Shown one piece after another: positions 7,683 through 15,576 of a stretch of DNA of 27,272 bases. The notes under the pieces were generated by a model, which was given only the letters and a program-made list of their open reading frames with translations, was not told where the DNA came from and ran no database searches. Within the stretch, counting starts at the first letter, position 1, and each line of letters begins with the position of its first letter. The stretch is from UBA2334 sp964396895 (lineage in GTDB: Bacteria > Pseudomonadota > Gammaproteobacteria > Burkholderiales > Burkholderiaceae_C): NCBI GenBank assembly GCA_964396895.1, contig CAYNGJ010000032.1, forward strand, positions 1 to 27,272, read 5' to 3'. The position numbers were made by a program, and so were the translations under genes.

Positions 7683-9002
7683 TCAGCCGTGCGGCGGCGG
7701 GTGGGCCAGCCGCTGCGCGAGGGCCAGCGCTGCCATGGCCAGCAGGCTGGCACCCAGCAGCAACCACAGGCCGTGCCGGTAGCCCACCTGGGGTGACCAC
7801 AGCACACCCAGCAGCCACGGCGCGGCAGCGCGCCCCAGGGCCATCGGCAGGCCCAGTGCGCCGTTCAGGCTGGCCGCGTGCTCGCGGCTCACGTACTGGG
7901 CAATGGCCGTGCCTTTCACAATGGTCAACATGCCGTTGCCCAGGCCATACAGGCCGACAAACATCCACGCCGCCAGCACGGCCACGGCAGGCAGGGTGGT
8001 GGAGGTCGCCAGGCCCAGCAGCAAGGCCAGCAGCCCCAGGGGAATGAGGGCGGGAATCCAGCGGTTGACGGTGTGCACGCTGGCCCGGTGTTCAAAAAAG
8101 TACAACAGCGAGCGGCCCACCACCTGCACCAGGCCAATGCTGGCGGGGAGCAGCACGGCCCACCGGGATGGCAAGCCACTTTCCCCCAGCAGGTTGACCA
8201 AGTGGGTGGCCACCGCCACGGTCACACCCATCATCAGCACCACAAACACCCCCACCAGCACAAACGCGGGTTGCCGCATGGCCTGGCGGTAGTGGCTGTG
8301 GCGAGGGGGCGGGCGGTGTGCGGCCACCACTTGGCCGCTCAGCACCTGGCCATGGGAGGGAGCTGGCGGATGGGGCGCAGCCGACGGTGCGGACACGGGG
8401 TGGGGGCCTGGCCGTCGCAGCGCCACCGCATGAATGGGCAGGCAGATGAGCCATTGGCAAGCCGCCAGCACCCACAGCATCTGCCGCCAGCCCAGGGTGT
8501 GCAGCAACCAGGCCATGAGCGGGATGAAGACCGTGCTGGCCAAGCCCCCGAGAAACGTCACGGTGATGATTTGGCGGCGAAAGGCATAGGGGAAGCGCCG
8601 CGTGAGCACGGCAAACACCGGCGTGTAGAGCGTGGCGGCCATGGCCAGGCCCAGACCCAGCCACCCCAGCATCCACCCCGTGGCGGTGTGCGCCTGGCTC
8701 AGGCCCAGCAGGCAGGCCCCTGCCAGCGTCGACCCGGCGACCATGACGCGGCGCTCGTGGCCCTGGTCAATCCAGCGGCCCACCGCAAACGCCGCCAGGC
8801 CCTCGGCCAGCAAGGCCAACGAAAACGCCAGCGACACTTCGCTGCGGCCCAGCCCAAGTTCGCGCTCCACCGGCTCCATCAGCATGGAAAAGGCGTAGAA
8901 CACCGATCCCCAGCCCACCAACTGCGCCAGCGAGAGCCAGCCGACCAGGCGGGCGGCGGTGCCGTCGGTGGACGGTGCGGGTGCGGCAACGTGGGCGCGC
9001 AT
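7683..9002 (-). CDS. MFS transporter (oxalate/formate-antiporter or MCT-like)
   Basis: 439 residues with about 12 transmembrane segments. LVGWLSLAQLVGWGSVFYAFSML forms the first helix, and GRWIDQGHERRVM is the conserved loop between helices 2 and 3. A Pro/His-rich cytoplasmic loop (about residues 200-245) separates the two halves. The overall pattern fits MFS carriers of the oxalate:formate antiporter/monocarboxylate group, which carry organic anions, but the substrate is not determinable. Its ATG shares one base with the stop codon of yifB (TGATG), so the two are translationally coupled although functionally unrelated. The Bug-type binding protein follows 50 bp downstream, suggesting a shared organic-acid theme. 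Confidence 0.85.
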   Translation of the reverse strand: MRAHVAAPAPSTDGTAARLVGWLSLAQLVGWGSVFYAFSMLMEPVERELGLGRSEVSLAFSLALLAEGLAAFAVGRWIDQGHERRVMVAGSTLAGACLLGLSQAHTATGWMLGWLGLGLAMAATLYTPVFAVLTRRFPYAFRRQIITVTFLGGLASTVFIPLMAWLLHTLGWRQMLWVLAACQWLICLPIHAVALRRPGPHPVSAPSAAPHPPAPSHGQVLSGQVVAAHRPPPRHSHYRQAMRQPAFVLVGVFVVLMMGVTVAVATHLVNLLGESGLPSRWAVLLPASIGLVQVVGRSLLYFFEHRASVHTVNRWIPALIPLGLLALLLGLATSTTLPAVAVLAAWMFVGLYGLGNGMLTIVKGTAIAQYVSREHAASLNGALGLPMALGRAAAPWLLGVLWSPQVGYRHGLWLLLGASLLAMAALALAQRLAHPPPHG

Positions 9003-10588
9003 CAGCCGGGGTGATGAAGGCCGCGCCGGTACTGCATGGCCTCGGCCAGGTGGGTCACCTGGACCTGCCCCGCACCCGCCAGGTCGGCAATGGTGCGGGC
9101 GACCCGCATGGCGCGGTGTGTGCTGCGGGCGGACCAGCCCAGTCGGGCGGCGGCTTTGTGGAGGAACTGGCGAGCACCGTCGTCCAGTGCCACGTGGGTG
9201 TCCAGGGCCTCGCCTTGCAGCGCTTGGTTGGGCATGCCCTGGCGGTTCAAGGCCAATTTATGTGCCGAAAACACCCGCTGTCGCACAGTGGACGTGGATT
9301 CATTGCTACTTTCTTGCGCGTTTTGGCCGTCCTGGCGAGCGGTCAGCAGCTCGTGCACCGGCAGGGCGGGCACGTCCACATGCAGGTCAATGCGGTCCAG
9401 CAAGGGGCCGCTGAGCTTGCCTTGGTAGCGTGCGATCTGGTCGGGGGTGTCGCGGCAGGCGCGCGTGGGGTGGCCCAGGTAGCCGCAGGGGCAGGGGTTC
9501 ATGGCAGCGATCAGCTGAAACCGGGCCGGAAATTCGGTGTGCCGAGCCGCGCGCGAGATGCGCACTTGCCCCGTTTCCAGCGGTTCGCGCAGGGCTTCCA
9601 GCGCCGCCCGGGGAAATTCGGGCAGCTCATCCAGAAACAGCACGCCGTGGTGGGCCAGGGAAATTTCCCCTGGCTTTGGCGGGGACCCGCCACCCACCAG
9701 CGCGACCGCACTGGCACTGTGGTGGGGGGCCACGGTGGGGCGTTGGCCCCAGCGCGCCATGGCGAAGCGCCCCGCCAGCGAGGCAATGGCGGCGCTTTCC
9801 AGTGCTTCGGTGGTGTTCATGGGCGGCAGCAGCCCGGCAAACCGGTGGGCGAGCATGCTTTTGCCCGAGCCGGGTGGGCCACTCATCAGCACGCTGTGGC
9901 CCCCCGCGGCGGCAATTTCCAGTGCACGGCGTGCGCCGGCCTGGCCTTTCACATCGGCCAGATCCAGCACCGTTGGCGGTTCTGGCGGCAGGCCCGGCTG
10001 CAGCGTGGCCCAGCCTTCGGGGTCAGGTGTGTCAGGGGGTGCGTCTGCCGTGGCGGTGCGAAACGCGCGCACCACGTCCAGCAGGTGGCGCGCCCGTACC
10101 ACGCGGGTACCGGGCACCAGCGCCGCTTCCTCGGCGCTGCCCGGCGGCAGCACCAGCGTGTGGGTGGCGGGTCGGTCGGAGGCCGGGGCCTCGGTTTGCC
10201 AGGTCAGTGCCATGGCCAGGGCCCCCCGGATGGGGCGCAGTTCCCCGCCCAGACTCAGTTCACCCGCGAATTCATGGCCCGCCAGCCGCGCCGCATCCAA
10301 CACACCGCTGGCCGCCAGCAGTCCCAGTGCAATGGGCAGGTCAAAGCGGCCGCCATCTTTGGGGAGGTCTGCTGGGGCGAGGTTGACCGTGATGCGCTTG
10401 TTGCTGGGAAATTCCAGCCCGGCGTTTTGCAGGGCCGAGCGCACCCGTTCGCGGGCTTCCTTCACTTCGGTGTCGGCCAGGCCCACCAGGGTGAAGCTGG
10501 GCAAGCCGTTGGCCAGATGCACTTCCACGCACACCGGCGGGGCATGCAGGCCCAGCAATGCACGGCTTTGGATCACCGACAGACTCAT
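9002..10588 (-). CDS. yifB: YifB family Mg-chelatase-like AAA+ ATPase (ComM-like)
   Basis: 528 residues from the ATG at 10588 (MSLSVIQSRALLGL), with GGAG nine bases upstream; an earlier in-frame start would add 38 unconserved residues. The N-terminal domain includes VEVHLANGLPSFTLVGLADTEVKEARERVRSAL and ITVNLAPADLPKDGGRFDLPIALG. The AAA+ core has VKGQ (213-216), Walker A GPPGSGKS (237-244), Walker B GVLFLDELPEF and AAMNPCPCGYLGHP. The C-terminal domain ends in the Mg-chelatase-like HLAEAMQYRR segment. ComM, the family member studied in Vibrio, is a helicase that promotes branch migration during natural transformation; I infer a similar role. A variable linker (about QNAQESSNESTST) lies before the C-terminal domain. 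The next gene, an MFS carrier, overlaps by one base. Confidence 0.95.
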   Translation of the reverse strand: MSLSVIQSRALLGLHAPPVCVEVHLANGLPSFTLVGLADTEVKEARERVRSALQNAGLEFPSNKRITVNLAPADLPKDGGRFDLPIALGLLAASGVLDAARLAGHEFAGELSLGGELRPIRGALAMALTWQTEAPASDRPATHTLVLPPGSAEEAALVPGTRVVRARHLLDVVRAFRTATADAPPDTPDPEGWATLQPGLPPEPPTVLDLADVKGQAGARRALEIAAAGGHSVLMSGPPGSGKSMLAHRFAGLLPPMNTTEALESAAIASLAGRFAMARWGQRPTVAPHHSASAVALVGGGSPPKPGEISLAHHGVLFLDELPEFPRAALEALREPLETGQVRISRAARHTEFPARFQLIAAMNPCPCGYLGHPTRACRDTPDQIARYQGKLSGPLLDRIDLHVDVPALPVHELLTARQDGQNAQESSNESTSTVRQRVFSAHKLALNRQGMPNQALQGEALDTHVALDDGARQFLHKAAARLGWSARSTHRAMRVARTIADLAGAGQVQVTHLAEAMQYRRGLHHPG

Positions 10589-10631
10589 GAACAGGACTCC
10601 CTGGCTGAAATGGTTGAAACTCACCCAAAAA

Positions 10632-10648
10632 TGCACCTTGATGGTGCC
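10632..10648. promoter_or_regulatory. NtrC-like binding site
   Basis: TGCACCTTGATGGTGCC contains the exact palindrome GCACC-N5-GGTGC (10633-10637 and 10643-10647), which fits the NtrC consensus as I know it (TGCACC-N3/5-GGTGCA). Its centre is about 180 bp upstream of the -12 element of the glnK promoter, a normal enhancer distance. It is also 45 bp upstream of yifB. Confidence 0.7.
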
Positions 10649-10805
10649 TTGTGGTGCGCGTTGGGCCAACTGGGTGCGTTTTGCTGCGGCTGGACCCCGC
10701 AACCCGCCAGGGACGGGCCCTGTGCGCCCCCAGCCGAATCATGGCACGGGCGGGCCGTGTCAGCGTCTGTTGGATAAAGGCGGTGGGGCACCGTCCCAGT
10801 TGAAT

Positions 10806-10821
10806 TGGCACGGTCTGTGCT
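10806..10821 (+). promoter_or_regulatory. Sigma-54 promoter of glnK-amtB
   Basis: TGGCACGGTCTGTGCT has GG at 10807-10808 and GC at 10819-10820 with exactly ten bases between, and the full TGGCAC -24 box. The predicted start lies about 28 bp upstream of the glnK ATG. Together with the NtrC-like site it predicts induction under nitrogen limitation. Confidence 0.88.
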
Positions 10822-10859
10822 AAGTGGACCACATCGTTTGAACCTGAGGAGTTACCTTC

Positions 10860-11198
10860 ATGAAACTTGTATCCGCCATCATCAAACCCTTCAAGCTGGA
10901 CGAGGTGCGCGAGGCACTCTCGGGCATCGGCGTGCAAGGCATCACCGTGACAGAAGTCAAGGGCTTTGGTCGTCAGAAGGGCCACACCGAGTTGTACCGC
11001 GGTGCGGAGTACGTGGTGGACTTTCTGCCCAAGGTCAAGGTGGAAGCCGCCGTGTCAGACGATTTGGTGGAGCGCGTGATTGAGACCATCGAAGGCGCAG
11101 CCCGCACCGGAAAAATTGGCGACGGCAAGATTTTTGTCACGTCTCTGGAACAAGTCGTTCGCATCCGCACCGGTGAAACCGGCAAAGAAGCGCTCTGA
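10860..11198 (+). CDS. glnK: PII signal-transduction protein GlnK
   Basis: 112 residues, the standard PII length. The T-loop GHTELYRGAEYVVDFLPKVK (41-60) is canonical and holds the uridylylation site Tyr51. The B-loop region is RTGKIGDGKIFV. PII trimers bind ATP/ADP and 2-oxoglutarate and report nitrogen and carbon status; GlnK paralogues block AmtB when ammonium is plentiful. Linkage to amtB 31 bp downstream and the sigma-54/NtrC control region support GlnK rather than GlnB, although the sequence alone does not separate them sharply. The start follows GAGGAG at a spacing of about eight bases. Confidence 0.96.
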   Translation: MKLVSAIIKPFKLDEVREALSGIGVQGITVTEVKGFGRQKGHTELYRGAEYVVDFLPKVKVEAAVSDDLVERVIETIEGAARTGKIGDGKIFVTSLEQVVRIRTGETGKEAL

Positions 11199-11229
11199 CC
11201 CGCCACACCGCAACAGAAAGAAGGCCAAC

Positions 11230-12654
11230 ATGAAAAAGCTATTCGCAACATTCCTGCTGGGCGTAGGCCTGGCATTGGGCGGCGCGGGCATCCACGCCCA
11301 GACCGCACCGGCGGCCGATGCCCCCGCGGCCGTGACTGCCCCAGCCGATGCTGCCCCTGCAGCGGTCACTGCCCCCGCAGCCGCCGAAGCGGCTCCTGCT
11401 GAAGCTGCTGCAGCCCCCACCCCCACCGTCAACAAAGGCGATGTGTCTTGGATGATGGTGTCCACGCTGCTGGTCATCCTGATGACCGTGCCTGGCCTGG
11501 CCCTGTTCTACGGCGGTTTGGTGCGCAGCAAGAACATGCTGTCCGTGCTCATGCAGGTGATGGTGGTGTTCTCGCTCATCACCGTGTTGTGGGCCACCTA
11601 TGGCTACAGTCTGGCGTTCGGCGGGGAGGGCCTGATCATCGGCAACTTGGACAAGGTGTTCCTGAAAGGGGTCACCGTCGCCTCGCTGGCCGACACGTTC
11701 ACACCTGAAGCCAAGATCCCTGAGTTCATCTTCATCGCCTTCCAAGCCACCTTTGCGGGCATCACCTGTGCCCTGATCGTGGGGGCTTTTGCTGAGCGCA
11801 TGAAGTTCTCTGCCGTGCTGCTGTTCTCTGCCATCTGGTTCACATTCAGCTACACCCCCATTGCCCACATGGTGTGGGGTGCCGGTGGTTACCTGTTGGG
11901 CAAGGGCGCGCTGGACTTCGCTGGTGGCACCGTCGTACACATCAATGCAGCCATGGCCGGCCTGGTCGGTGCCTACATGGTGGGCAAGCGCATTGGTTAC
12001 GGCAAAGAGTCCATGGCGCCTCACAGCCTGACGCTGACCATGGTGGGTGCTTCCCTGCTGTGGGTGGGCTGGTTCGGTTTCAACGCCGGCTCTGCACTGG
12101 AAGCCAACGGTGGCGCCACCCTGGCTTTCATCAACACCCTGGTGGCCACTGCGGCGGCCGTGTTGGCCTGGTGTGTGGGTGAGGCCCTGGGCAAAGGCAA
12201 AGCTTCTATGCTGGGTGCAGCCTCTGGTGCCGTGGCTGGCCTGGTCGCCATCACCCCCGCTTGCGGTACCGTGGGCCCCATGGGTGCCATCATCATCGGT
12301 TTGCTGGCCGGCTTCCTCTGCCTGTGGGGCGTGAGTGGCCTGAAGAAAATGCTGGGTGCCGACGATTCGTTGGATGTGTTCGGTGTGCACGGCGTGGGCG
12401 GCATCTTGGGTGCGCTGCTGGTCGGTGTGTTCACTTCCCCCAGCCTGGGCGGCACCGGTGCCGAGGACTTCAGCATCAGCCACCAGCTGATGGTGCAGGC
12501 CGAAGGCGTGCTGATCACCATGGTGTGGTCGTCTGTGGTGGCCTTCATTGCCTTTAAGCTGGTGGACATGCTCATCGGCCTGCGTGTGACCGAGGAAGAA
12601 GAGCGCGAAGGTCTGGACATCTCCTCCCACGGCGAAACTGCCTACAGCCGCTGA
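11230..12654 (+). CDS. amtB: Ammonium transporter AmtB
   Basis: 474 residues from the ATG at 11230 (MKKLFATFLLG), with AAGAAGG upstream; the open frame extends further back into glnK but has no sense there. A signal peptide ends near HAQ-TAP. It is followed by an Ala/Pro-rich periplasmic linker (about 25-66) containing two copies of a PAAVTAPA motif. About 11 transmembrane helices then follow, with ALFYGGLVRSKN (91-102), VVHINAA with the first pore His (His237) and DVFGVHGVGG with the second (His387). AmtB trimers carry ammonium and are gated by GlnK. Co-transcription with glnK from the sigma-54 promoter is expected. Paired hairpins follow the gene. Confidence 0.97.
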   Translation: MKKLFATFLLGVGLALGGAGIHAQTAPAADAPAAVTAPADAAPAAVTAPAAAEAAPAEAAAAPTPTVNKGDVSWMMVSTLLVILMTVPGLALFYGGLVRSKNMLSVLMQVMVVFSLITVLWATYGYSLAFGGEGLIIGNLDKVFLKGVTVASLADTFTPEAKIPEFIFIAFQATFAGITCALIVGAFAERMKFSAVLLFSAIWFTFSYTPIAHMVWGAGGYLLGKGALDFAGGTVVHINAAMAGLVGAYMVGKRIGYGKESMAPHSLTLTMVGASLLWVGWFGFNAGSALEANGGATLAFINTLVATAAAVLAWCVGEALGKGKASMLGAASGAVAGLVAITPACGTVGPMGAIIIGLLAGFLCLWGVSGLKKMLGADDSLDVFGVHGVGGILGALLVGVFTSPSLGGTGAEDFSISHQLMVQAEGVLITMVWSSVVAFIAFKLVDMLIGLRVTEEEEREGLDISSHGETAYSR

Positions 12655-12663
12655 TGACGGCGT

Positions 12664-12684
12664 GGGGAAGGCCAGGCCTTCCCC
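12664..12684 (+). terminator. Palindromic hairpin after amtB
   Basis: GGGGAAGGCC (12664-12673) and GGCCTTCCCC (12675-12684) form a perfect 10-bp inverted repeat around a single base. It begins nine bases after the amtB stop and precedes a second hairpin with a T-run, so it may protect the mRNA end or pause polymerase. Confidence 0.6.
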
Positions 12685-12694
12685 AGAACCCTTC

Positions 12695-12728
12695 AAAGCC
12701 CGCTGCTTGCCAAAGCAGCGGGCTTTTT
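12695..12728 (+). terminator. Intrinsic terminator of glnK-amtB
   Basis: AAAGCCCGCTGCTT (12695-12708) pairs perfectly with AAGCAGCGGGCTTT (12713-12726) around a GCCA loop and runs into TTTTT (12724-12728). This is a strong Rho-independent terminator in the direction of amtB. Confidence 0.92.
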
Positions 12729-12778
12729 CGTTGGTGACGCGCTATACACTAAGCTGGACGACTCAGGGAGAACAACGC

Positions 12779-13078
12779 ATGATCAAACAGGCAAACAAGG
12801 CTGCGTGGATGGCCGTGGTGGTGTGGGCCGCGGGCTTAGGGGGGTGCGCGCAGGCCGCGATGGTGACTGTGGACCGGCAGGTGGCCCCTGGTGTGTTGCG
12901 TCCCCAGTGGAGCGCCGCCACCACCAAAAGTCAAAAAACCACTCGCCGAAAGCTCAAACCACTGATTCAACCTGATCGCATGCCGAGTGGTGAATCGGTG
13001 ACCAACCGTGAGCGTCGCTTGCTGCGCGAGTGCAAGGGGCGGCCCAACGCCGGGGCTTGCCTGGGCTACGCCAGCTGA
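12779..13078 (+). CDS. Small hypothetical lipoprotein
   Basis: 99 residues from the ATG at 12779 (MIKQANKAAWMAVVVWAAG), with AGGGAG about ten bases upstream. The hydrophobic leader ends in LGGC (Cys23), a lipobox, so a lipid-anchored envelope protein is predicted. The rest is basic (TTRRKLKPL) and ends with a Cys-pair segment RRLLRECKGRPNAGACLGYA. I do not recognise the family; the C-terminal segment looks like the most conserved part and two Cys in the periplasm could form a disulfide. It follows the amtB terminator and lies 93 bp before glcE. An upstream in-frame ATG at 12662 falls in the terminator and is rejected. Confidence 0.7.
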   Translation: MIKQANKAAWMAVVVWAAGLGGCAQAAMVTVDRQVAPGVLRPQWSAATTKSQKTTRRKLKPLIQPDRMPSGESVTNRERRLLRECKGRPNAGACLGYAS

Positions 13079-13171
13079 AACGGGCATGGCGGTACCTGAC
13101 GCAATTTTCTGGGGGTGGGGCTTTCAAAAAATTCATCTCCCATCGGGGGATGCGTCGCTACCATGCGGTGC

Positions 13172-14284
13172 ATGAACCCAGCCCTGCAAACCACCCTCGA
13201 GCACATCCGCCACGCGGCGGCCCACCGCCTGCCCTTGCGCATACGGGGCGGGGGCAGCAAGGACTTTTTGGGCCAGCGTCTACAAGGCGAGGTGTTGGAC
13301 ACCCGGGGTCTCTGTGGCATCGTGAGTCACGAACCCACCGAGTTGGTGGTCACGGCACAGGGCGGCACCCCACTGGCAGAGTTGGAGGCCGTGTTGGCGT
13401 CCAAGGGCCAATGCCTGCCGTTTGAGCCCCCCCACTTCGGAGATGCCACCGTGGGTGGCATGGTGGCGGCGGGCCTGGGTGGACCAGCCCGGGCCAGTGT
13501 GGGTGCGGTGCGCGACTATGTATTGGGTGCACAGGTCATCAATGGCCGGGGGGAGGTGCTGGTCTTTGGTGGTCAGGTCATGAAAAACGTGGCGGGCTAC
13601 GACGTGAGTCGCCTCATGGCGGGCGCCATGGGCACCTTGGGCGTGCTGGCGGAGGTGTCCCTCAAGGTATTGCCCGTGGCACCGGCCGAGGCCACCCTGC
13701 GGTTCGACATGGACCAGGTCGATGCGTTGGTGGCCTTGCACCGCTGGGGGGGGCAGCCTTTGCCCTTGAACGCCAGTTGCTGGGTACGGGACCAGGGTCG
13801 CAACACCTTGTATGTGCGCCTGCGCGGCGCCGTGGCCGCGGTGGATGCCGCGTGTCGCAGCATGGGTGGGGAGCGTCTGGACACCGCGATCGTGGCCGCC
13901 GACTGGCGGGCTTGTGGCGAGCAAACGCTGCCATTTTTTATACCACCCGCTGACATGGCCGAGGCCTGCCTGTGGCGCCTGTCGGTGCCACAAACCACGC
14001 CACCGCAGGCGGTTGGGGGCCAGGGGGCCGACGCGCAGTTGCTGGAGTGGCACGGCGGTTTGCGCTGGCTGTGGGCTCCCGAGGGGCAGGCGCAGGCCAT
14101 TCGTGCAGCAGCGCTGGCCGCAGGTGGCCACGCCACGCTGTGGCGGGTGGCCGACGGGGGCGAGCGCCGTCACCCCGCCTGGGCGCCGCTGACGCCTCCG
14201 CTGCTGGCCATTCACCAGCGGCTCAAGGCCGAGTTCGACCCCGCTGGCATTTTCAACCCCGGGCGCATGTACGCCGAGTTCTGA
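13172..14284 (+). CDS. glcE: Glycolate oxidase FAD-binding subunit GlcE
   Basis: About 370 residues from the ATG at 13172; another in-frame ATG at 13163 would add three residues, and neither has a strong ribosome binding site. An FAD-binding type 4 (PCMH) domain is clear: LRIRGGGSKDFLG, PPHFGDATVGGMVAAGLGGPARA, VGAVRDYVLGAQVINGRGEVL and GQVMKNVAGYDVSRLMAGAMGTLGVL. The C-terminus HQRLKAEFDPAGIFNPGRMY is typical. GlcE works with GlcD and GlcF in the membrane-associated glycolate oxidase that oxidises glycolate (and lactate) to the 2-oxo acid. glcF follows after 31 bp. glcD, usually immediately upstream, is absent, so the catalytic subunit must be elsewhere. Confidence 0.93.
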   Translation: MNPALQTTLEHIRHAAAHRLPLRIRGGGSKDFLGQRLQGEVLDTRGLCGIVSHEPTELVVTAQGGTPLAELEAVLASKGQCLPFEPPHFGDATVGGMVAAGLGGPARASVGAVRDYVLGAQVINGRGEVLVFGGQVMKNVAGYDVSRLMAGAMGTLGVLAEVSLKVLPVAPAEATLRFDMDQVDALVALHRWGGQPLPLNASCWVRDQGRNTLYVRLRGAVAAVDAACRSMGGERLDTAIVAADWRACGEQTLPFFIPPADMAEACLWRLSVPQTTPPQAVGGQGADAQLLEWHGGLRWLWAPEGQAQAIRAAALAAGGHATLWRVADGGERRHPAWAPLTPPLLAIHQRLKAEFDPAGIFNPGRMYAEF

Positions 14285-14315
14285 CCTCCCTGACACCCGA
14301 TCGCGTCCACCGTCC

Positions 14316-15569
14316 ATGCAAACCCAACTCGCCCCCCAATACCAGCACACACCCGAAGGCCAGGAGGCCGAGGCCATCCTGCGCAACTGTGTGCACTGTG
14401 GTTTTTGCACCGCCACCTGCCCCACCTACCAGTTGTTGGGCGATGAGCTGGACGGGCCCAGGGGTCGCATCTACCTCATCAAGCAGGTGATGGAGGGGGT
14501 CACCCCCACCCGCAAGACGCAGCTGCACCTGGACCGCTGCCTCACCTGCCGCAACTGCGAAAGCACTTGCCCCAGTGGGGTGCAGTACGGCCATTTGTTG
14601 GACATTGGCCGCAAGGTGGTGGATGACCAAGTTCCCCGCCCTTTCATGGAAAAAGTGGTGCGCACCGCCTTGAAAGAAGGCTTGCCTTCCCCCCTGTTCG
14701 GCCCCGCCATGAAGATGGGGCAGCTGGTGCGCGAGCTGCTGCCCGCCAGTCTGAAAAACAAGGTCCCACCCAAGCAAGACGCTGGCGCCTGGCCCACCCG
14801 CACGCACGAACGACGGGTGCTGATGTTGGCCGGCTGCGTGCAACCCACCATGTCGCCCAACATCAACAGCGCCACGGCTCGGGTGCTGGACGCCGCAGGC
14901 ATTCAGACCTTGGTGGCGCCCAAGGCCGGCTGCTGTGGGGCGGTGCGTTTCCACCTCAACGATCACGATGGTGGCAAAACCGACATGCGCGCCAACATTG
15001 ACGCCTGGTGGCCCCACGTGGAAGCCGGGGTAGAGGCCATTGTCATGAACGCCTCCGGTTGTGGCGTGATGGTGAAAGACTATGGTCACGTGCTCAAGGA
15101 CGACCCCGTCTACGCGGCCAAGGCCCAGCGCATCAGCGCCCTCACCCGCGATCTGAGCGAACTGCTGCCCACGCTGGTGCCTGCGTTGAAGGCGCAGGTG
15201 GGTGAGGCCTTGTCGGCCAAGGCCGGCTCGCTGGCCTACCACCCGCCGTGCACCCTGCAGCACGGACAGCAGCTCAAGGGTGGGGTCGAGCAGCACATGA
15301 CCGAGCTGGGGTTTCGGGTTCAGACGGCGCGCTGCGAAGCGCACCTGTGCTGCGGCTCGGCCGGCACGTATTCGGTGCTCAACCCGACGTTGTCTTACGC
15401 CCTGCGTGACCGAAAACTGGGCCACCTGGCCGAGTTGCAGCCGCAGGCCATCGTGTCGGCCAACATCGGCTGCATCACCCACTTGCAAAGCGGGACCGAT
15501 ACCCCAGTCAAGCACTGGGTGGAGGTGCTGGACCAGGTCCTGCAGGCCAGCCGCTCGGTCAGCGCCTGA
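14316..15569 (+). CDS. glcF: Glycolate oxidase iron-sulfur subunit GlcF
   Basis: 417 residues. Two [4Fe-4S] motifs lie near the N-terminus: CVHCGFCTATCP (Cys25, 28, 31, 35) and CLTCRNCESTCP (Cys75, 78, 81, 85). Two cysteine-rich CCG domains follow, with LAGCVQPTMSPNINSA...KAGCCGAVRFH and YHPPCTLQHGQQL...HLCCGSAGTYS. These are heterodisulfide-reductase-like modules that pass electrons toward the quinone pool. GlcF is the electron-transfer subunit of glycolate oxidase, co-transcribed with glcE. The gene meets the convergent SDR gene with only seven bases between stop codons. Confidence 0.95.
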   Translation: MQTQLAPQYQHTPEGQEAEAILRNCVHCGFCTATCPTYQLLGDELDGPRGRIYLIKQVMEGVTPTRKTQLHLDRCLTCRNCESTCPSGVQYGHLLDIGRKVVDDQVPRPFMEKVVRTALKEGLPSPLFGPAMKMGQLVRELLPASLKNKVPPKQDAGAWPTRTHERRVLMLAGCVQPTMSPNINSATARVLDAAGIQTLVAPKAGCCGAVRFHLNDHDGGKTDMRANIDAWWPHVEAGVEAIVMNASGCGVMVKDYGHVLKDDPVYAAKAQRISALTRDLSELLPTLVPALKAQVGEALSAKAGSLAYHPPCTLQHGQQLKGGVEQHMTELGFRVQTARCEAHLCCGSAGTYSVLNPTLSYALRDRKLGHLAELQPQAIVSANIGCITHLQSGTDTPVKHWVEVLDQVLQASRSVSA

Positions 15570-15576
15570 ACCCGGG

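Larger units (their letters stand above)
10589..10859. promoter_or_regulatory. Divergent control region between yifB and glnK
   Basis: This 271-bp gap contains an NtrC-like palindrome near the yifB side and a sigma-54 promoter near glnK, both listed separately. A purine-rich GAGGAG ribosome binding site precedes glnK. No convincing gene is seen in it; the ubiK (BMFP/YqiC) gene that I would expect between yifB and glnK in related bacteria is absent. Confidence 0.6.

Noticed and set aside
9260..9340. AT-richer, Ser/Asn-rich patch in yifB, considered as an inserted element
   Set aside because: The reading frame is intact and this is the variable linker before the C-terminal domain in YifB proteins.
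8975..10777. 600-codon plus-strand open frame antisense to yifB
   Set aside because: Low-complexity Gly/Gln/His-rich translation, fully overlapping a gene with clear AAA+ motifs.
11239..12696. 485-codon minus-strand open frame over amtB
   Set aside because: His/Gln/Gly-rich shadow of amtB without any family resemblance.
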